Origin: SIG701 sp045539595 | GTDB taxonomy: Bacteria; Bacillota; Clostridia; Oscillospirales; CAG-272 | DNA: 64,000 nt | Direction: 5' to 3' | NCBI GenBank assembly: GCA_045539595.1 | Contig: JAZQFQ010000092.1 | Span: 1 to 64,000 of the forward strand | In this document: one piece after another, positions 60,046 through 64,000 of the stretch | Position numbering within the stretch: position 1 is the first letter of the stretch | Layout: each line of letters opens with the position of its first letter | Program-made: the position numbers and the translations under genes | Notes under the pieces: generated by a model | What the model was told of the DNA's origin: nothing | The model's input: the letters and a program-made list of their open reading frames with translations, nothing else | The model's database searches: none

Positions 60046-62235
60046 ATGAAATGCATCCATGTTCCCTCCGGCGCCGGTAGACTCAGCCTGGGCCGGAGAG
60101 GGGAAAACCTGGCCCGGACGCTGGTCTTTGATGTCAGTGAGTGGGTGCGGCTCTACGGCGCGGGCAGCGTCCAGCTTTTGCACCAGCGCTCGGGGGACCT
60201 TTGCCCCTATCCCTGCGCCGTGATTCAGGACGCAGCCACGGTGAGCTGGAGCGTCACCAATGCGGACACCGCGCAGGAAGGTAACGGACGTTTAGAGTTG
60301 CATTATTATGTGGGCGACGCCCTGGTCAAGAGCTGCGTCTACCTCACCGAGACCGCCCACTCACTGACCGACGATACCGCCGAGCCCCCGGAGCCTCAGC
60401 AGGGCTGGGTAGAGCAGGTACTGACAGAGGCGGCCAAAGCATCCACCGCCAACACCAAACCGCCCATCATGGGTGATAACGGAAACTGGCTGGTGTGGAA
60501 CATCTCCATTTCGCAGTATGAGGACACCGGAGTCTATGCTGGCGGCGCCGCCCCCCATATCGGAGCCAACGGCAACTGGCTCGTTGGCACGCAGGACACC
60601 GGTGTATCCGCTACCGGTCCCCAGGGTGTGCAGGGCATTCAGGGTCCCACCGGGCCGGCAGGAGCCACAGGACCCACAGGTCCTCAAGGCGAAAGCGGCT
60701 TTTCCCCCACTGTAGATGTGACCGGCATAGACAACGGGCACCGGGTGACCATCACCGACGCTGACGGCACGAAATCCTTTGATGTGATGGACGGCGGAGG
60801 CAACGTGAAGAGCGTCAACAGCATCACTCCCGATGAGGCGGGCAATGTGGCGGTGGAATTTCCTGAACTCGTTCAACCAGACTGGGACCAGAATGACCCC
60901 ACTGCTCCTGATTATGTGAGGAATAGGCCATTTTACAATGAAGGTTTCGAACTTGATTTAAGTAATCCAACAGCGACATACGATTTTAGTTCTAGTTTCG
61001 GTTTCCTAAAGGTCAGCAACGACCCTAATGAATGGCCGACAAGCGATGCCGACAAGATGCATTATCTTGTGAAAGGTGTGGACTACGGCCCGGATTCTAC
61101 AGTAAACAACAACTGGGCTTACTATAACGCAAACGTATATTCGGTTAAGGTGGATGAAGATACGTCTATTTCTGTTCTTGCCGTTATCCGGCAAGAGAAT
61201 ACCGAAATCACGGTCGATTCGTATGGTAATTCTTACACCATGACGAATCCCGAGATTGGCATTTGGGCGGCGTATGACCCCGGCGATAACAGTAAAACAC
61301 TGCAACGTGTTTATTATGAAGATATCCATACCATCGACCCGAAGTTTATTCCGGAAACTGAACCCAACGGAATGGTTGTGACGATCACCCAAGACGATAG
61401 CGGCAATCCTGCTGCGGACAAAACCTACGACGAGGTCTATGCAGCGGTGCATCAAGGCAGCAATGTTGCGTGCTATATGGACGGCCTGGTTTTGCAAGTC
61501 TTGTCAGCAAGTCCCGACGATGGCTTCATTCAGTTTCAAAGCGTGGGCGTGTTCCCGGAAGGGTCGGGAACGATTGGTATTACCTTGTGGTCAGATAACA
61601 CCATCGAGATTGGGGAGGATTGTACCAATCCCATTCCATCCGAAGACAGTATCAATGCTCTTATCGACGACAAGCTCCCCACCGCCCTGCCCAATCCCTA
61701 TCCCCTGACCATCAACGGCACCGGCTATGACGGCTCTTCCCCGGTAAATGTGGAGATTCCTCAAGGTGTGGGCGAGTGGGTTCTTTTGGGGAGTGCAGAT
61801 AGCATTGATGCCGATGTTGTTGAAATTACAATTGAAAAAGATGTAAACGGCAATGCTTTTTCGGTTGACGAACTTTTTATATACGGAGTTTTTCCCTCGG
61901 CTGCGGCAACATCAAATGTAGAACTTAAGCTGATATTGAACGATGAATCTGCGATTGGTTTCGCAAACTGTGTTACCCAATCAACAATTACGAACCGTGG
62001 CGTGTATATTGATATTCCTAAAAAAGCTGGAATTCTGCGCCCAAATTGGGCAATGCATGGCGGATCTGGCACAACCTCCGTAACATCGGCTACGATAAAC
62101 AAATATTCCGCCGTATATGATCTTGAAAAAATACTTGAGAGTTATATTGTCGATAAAATTACCAAAATATCTTTTCTTGCTGGTGACGGTGGCGCTTTTA
62201 ACACCTTAACTTGTTTCAGAGTGTACGGCAGATGA
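60046..62235 (+). CDS. Tail fibre with collagen-like repeat
   Basis: 729 residues. The first 170 residues are a conserved N-terminal domain of Firmicutes phage fibres (IHVPSGAGRLSLGRRGENLARTLVFDVSEW). A collagen-like G-x-y stretch (GPQGVQGIQGPTGPAGATGPTGPQGESG) follows, then variable beta-rich parts. GC falls visibly in about 60,930-61,600 and 61,780-62,220, pointing to swapped host-range modules. Confidence 0.75.
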   Translation: MKCIHVPSGAGRLSLGRRGENLARTLVFDVSEWVRLYGAGSVQLLHQRSGDLCPYPCAVIQDAATVSWSVTNADTAQEGNGRLELHYYVGDALVKSCVYLTETAHSLTDDTAEPPEPQQGWVEQVLTEAAKASTANTKPPIMGDNGNWLVWNISISQYEDTGVYAGGAAPHIGANGNWLVGTQDTGVSATGPQGVQGIQGPTGPAGATGPTGPQGESGFSPTVDVTGIDNGHRVTITDADGTKSFDVMDGGGNVKSVNSITPDEAGNVAVEFPELVQPDWDQNDPTAPDYVRNRPFYNEGFELDLSNPTATYDFSSSFGFLKVSNDPNEWPTSDADKMHYLVKGVDYGPDSTVNNNWAYYNANVYSVKVDEDTSISVLAVIRQENTEITVDSYGNSYTMTNPEIGIWAAYDPGDNSKTLQRVYYEDIHTIDPKFIPETEPNGMVVTITQDDSGNPAADKTYDEVYAAVHQGSNVACYMDGLVLQVLSASPDDGFIQFQSVGVFPEGSGTIGITLWSDNTIEIGEDCTNPIPSEDSINALIDDKLPTALPNPYPLTINGTGYDGSSPVNVEIPQGVGEWVLLGSADSIDADVVEITIEKDVNGNAFSVDELFIYGVFPSAAATSNVELKLILNDESAIGFANCVTQSTITNRGVYIDIPKKAGILRPNWAMHGGSGTTSVTSATINKYSAVYDLEKILESYIVDKITKISFLAGDGGAFNTLTCFRVYGR

Positions 62236-62251
62236 AATGGAGAGTGTATAA

Positions 62252-62767
62252 ATGAAAAAATACATCAACGGTGAGTATATCGAATTGACTGGCGAAGAAA
62301 TCGCCGCCGTGAAAGCGGAACAGACCAAGCATGGACTGATGGAGAAATACCGTCCCCTGACCGCCGAGGAAGTCAGCCGGATGGTCATTGCCCAGCAGGT
62401 CAACGCCCTTTCCGTGGACGATAACACCGCCCTGCGGATGGTGGAGTTTTATCCGGAGTGGGCGGAAAGCACCGCCTACTCCGTGGGTTACAAGGTGCAG
62501 AGAAACGGCAGGCTGTGGCGGTGCATCCAAGCCCACACGGCGATCGTGACATGGGAACCGGAGAACGCCTCCGCCCTGTGGGCGCAGGTCAACGAGACCC
62601 ACAGCGGCGCGGCAGATGACCCCATCCCCTACGAGGACAACATGGCGCTGACCGCCGGGCTGTACTATGTGCAGGACTACGTGGTGTACCGCTGCACCCG
62701 GGACACCGGGAATCCCGTATACAATCCGCTGGCCGAATTGGTGGGCGTGTATGTGGAGGAAGTATAA
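62252..62767 (+). CDS. Carbohydrate-binding protein of the fibre/lysis module
   Basis: 171 residues. YPEWAESTAYSVGYKVQRNGRLWRCIQAHTA...PENASALWAQV is the CBM5/12-like chitin/glycan-binding pattern, common in phage fibre accessory proteins. A second similar motif (YYVQDYVVYRCTRDTGNPVYNPLAELVGVYV) follows. It may bind the wall sugar. Confidence 0.75.
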   Translation: MKKYINGEYIELTGEEIAAVKAEQTKHGLMEKYRPLTAEEVSRMVIAQQVNALSVDDNTALRMVEFYPEWAESTAYSVGYKVQRNGRLWRCIQAHTAIVTWEPENASALWAQVNETHSGAADDPIPYEDNMALTAGLYYVQDYVVYRCTRDTGNPVYNPLAELVGVYVEEV

Positions 62768-63553
62768 ATGCAAATCGCCATCGACGCAGGCCACGGCCTG
62801 TATACCGCGGGTAAGCGGTGCTTAGCATCCCTGGACCCGGCGGAGACACGGGAATGGGTACTCAACGACCGGATCGCGTCCCAGGTGGTGGAGCACCTGG
62901 AGCGCTGCGGCGTTGACACCCTGCGGCTGGACGATGTCACCGGCAAGACCGATGTGCCTCTCAGCAAGCGCTGCGGCACTGCCAACGCCTGGAGGGCTGA
63001 CCTGTGCGTCAGCATCCATCACAACGCCGGGATCAACGGCGGCAGCGGCGGCGGCGCCGTGGTGTACGTCTATTCCGGCCCCCACTCCGCCAGGTCGGAC
63101 AAGCTGCAGCGCAACGTCTATGATGGCCTCATTTCCGCCGTGGGCAGGTTCGGCAACCGTGCCAACCCGCTGACCGACGCCGATCTGTATATGGTCCGGG
63201 AGACCGATATGCCCGCCGTGCTGGTGGAGGTGGGCTTTATGGACAGCCGGAACGACGTGCCGCTGATCCTGGACGCAGCGTGGGCAGCCAGGGCAGCCGA
63301 GGGCATTGCCCGGGGCATCTGTAATACCGCCGGTGTCCGCTGGGTGGAGGAGTTTAAGCCATACCTGGCCAGAGTCACCGCCGCCAGCCTCAACATCCGG
63401 GCGGAGGCCGCCGCCAGCGCCCCAAAGACCGGCGCGCTGGTGCAGGGCGAGACCGTCCTGATCGCCGGGGAGCAGCTCAACGGCACCACCCGCTGGGGTA
63501 AACTCAACCTGGGGCTTGGTTGGGTGAGTCTGGAGTATACGGAGAGAGCGTGA
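62768..63553 (+). CDS. N-acetylmuramoyl-L-alanine amidase (endolysin)
   Basis: 261 residues. Amidase_3 fold: IAIDAGHG (His 9) at the start, ADLCVSIHHNAG (second His) and AVLVEVGFMDSRND (catalytic Glu). The C-terminal part (ARVTAASLNIRAEAAASAPKTGALVQGETVLIAGE...WGKLNLGLGWVSLEYTE) is an SH3-like wall-binding domain. It cuts the peptidoglycan for release. Confidence 0.92.
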   Translation: MQIAIDAGHGLYTAGKRCLASLDPAETREWVLNDRIASQVVEHLERCGVDTLRLDDVTGKTDVPLSKRCGTANAWRADLCVSIHHNAGINGGSGGGAVVYVYSGPHSARSDKLQRNVYDGLISAVGRFGNRANPLTDADLYMVRETDMPAVLVEVGFMDSRNDVPLILDAAWAARAAEGIARGICNTAGVRWVEEFKPYLARVTAASLNIRAEAAASAPKTGALVQGETVLIAGEQLNGTTRWGKLNLGLGWVSLEYTERA

Positions 63554-63599
63554 ATTCCTTTACGCATCGGTGCCGCACAGCGGCGCACGCGTGAAAAAT

Positions 63600-63621
63600 A
63601 AGGGCACCTTCGGGTGCCCTT
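63600..63621 (+). terminator. Terminator-like hairpin after the amidase
   Basis: AAGGGCACC and GGTGCCCTT form a 9-bp stem with TTCG loop. Without a T-run it may be a weak terminator or a stability hairpin. Confidence 0.5.
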
Positions 63622-63646
63622 ACCCGCATCTGCAAAGGAGAATACT

Positions 63647-64000
63647 ATGGCCACTTCTTTTAACGACTACAAAAACCCCTATATCGAGAGCATCTATGAG
63701 CAAAAGCGCAAGGCTGCCGAGGATGCCCTCACTTCTGCGTATCAGCAGAACATGGCGAATCTGGACACTCAGGCAGAGGAAACCACCGCCGCTTATGACA
63801 CGCAGCGCAGCAGGCTTCAATCCAGCTATGAGCAGGCATTGCACAACTACGGCGAGTACGCCAACGCCAGCGGCCTCAACAGCGGCGCACAGGCGCAGGC
63901 CCGGCTTGCCTACGGCGCACAGAATCAGAGCGGCATGTCCTCCCTCGCAGATGCGGAGGCTGCAGCACTGCGCGAAATCGGCAGGCAGAGGACTGCCGCC
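63647..64000 (+). CDS. Coiled-coil virion protein, 3' end outside window
   Basis: 118 codons are visible (MATSFNDYKNPYIESIYEQKRKAAEDALTSAYQQNMANLDTQAEETTAAYDTQRSRLQSSYEQALHNYGEYANASGLNSGAQAQ). Helical, Ala/Gln-rich. A gene of this type after the lysis genes in Clostridia podoviruses could be an internal or ejection protein. AAAGGAG precedes the start. Confidence 0.65.
   Translation, partial: MATSFNDYKNPYIESIYEQKRKAAEDALTSAYQQNMANLDTQAEETTAAYDTQRSRLQSSYEQALHNYGEYANASGLNSGAQAQARLAYGAQNQSGMSSLADAEAAALREIGRQRTAA

Noticed and set aside
1..64000. Diversity-generating retroelement, CRISPR, rRNA or IS element
   Set aside because: I looked for a reverse transcriptase, template/variable repeats, repeat-spacer arrays, ribosomal RNA and transposases and saw none.

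Overview
The window holds two different temperate phage genomes joined end to end. Positions 1 to about 35,130 look like a complete circular genome of a siphovirus of Bacteroidota: GC is high (estimated above 60%), Shine-Dalgarno sites are absent, two promoters have the TTTG/TAnnTTTG form of Bacteroidota, and the integrase, portal, capsid and holin-like proteins resemble those of gut Bacteroidales phages. A high-GC Bacteroidales host is an inference. Bases 1-120 recur exactly at 35,010-35,129, so the unit closes into a 35,009-bp circle, and the glycine-serine-repeat gene cut by the window start becomes an intact 240-codon frame when closed.

From about 35,130 to 64,000 the sequence is near 50-55% GC, genes have strong AGGAGG-type ribosome binding sites and promoters are sigma-70-like. 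The genes are those of a Clostridia (Firmicutes) temperate phage with a P22-like portal, scaffold and capsid set, probably a podovirus. The junction lies inside the glycine-serine repeat shared by the two phages, so a chimeric assembly is the simplest explanation; recombination is the alternative.

Bacteroidota phage: the repressor (9061-9447) and integrase (9671-10858) are the only plus-strand genes. An early leftward operon (8943 down to 1) carries SSB, many small proteins, a recombinase-like protein, a replication initiator and a DnaB helicase. Across the circle junction come a RuvC-like nuclease, a sigma-region-2-like and a sigma-region-4-like protein, two ParB-like proteins with a cytosine methylase, terminase, tail and head genes, a receptor-binding protein with leucine-rich repeats, and a lysis set. 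Three late genes share a previously unremarked upstream element (TAACA-N14-GGTATTTCCCGGAAAA).

Clostridia phage: a leftward early block (45,126 to 35,160) carries a sigma-like factor, DUF1071 annealing protein, NinB-like protein, HNH nuclease, SSB, replication protein, RusA, a large cytosine methylase and many small zinc-ribbon proteins. The lysogeny region (45,245-48,221) holds a membrane-protein cargo gene, Cro-like and CI-like regulators, three operators, an integrase and a complete SOS-type transcription unit nested against the 3' end of the repressor gene. Rightward late genes from 50,212 encode small and large terminase, portal, scaffold, capsid, fibre, holin and amidase; the last gene runs off the window.

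Points most worth follow-up: the SOS-type unit opposing the repressor, the candidate split sigma factor with its possible late promoters, the DUF6948/glycine-serine-repeat cassette shared by two unrelated phages, and homopolymer tracts that change reading frame.
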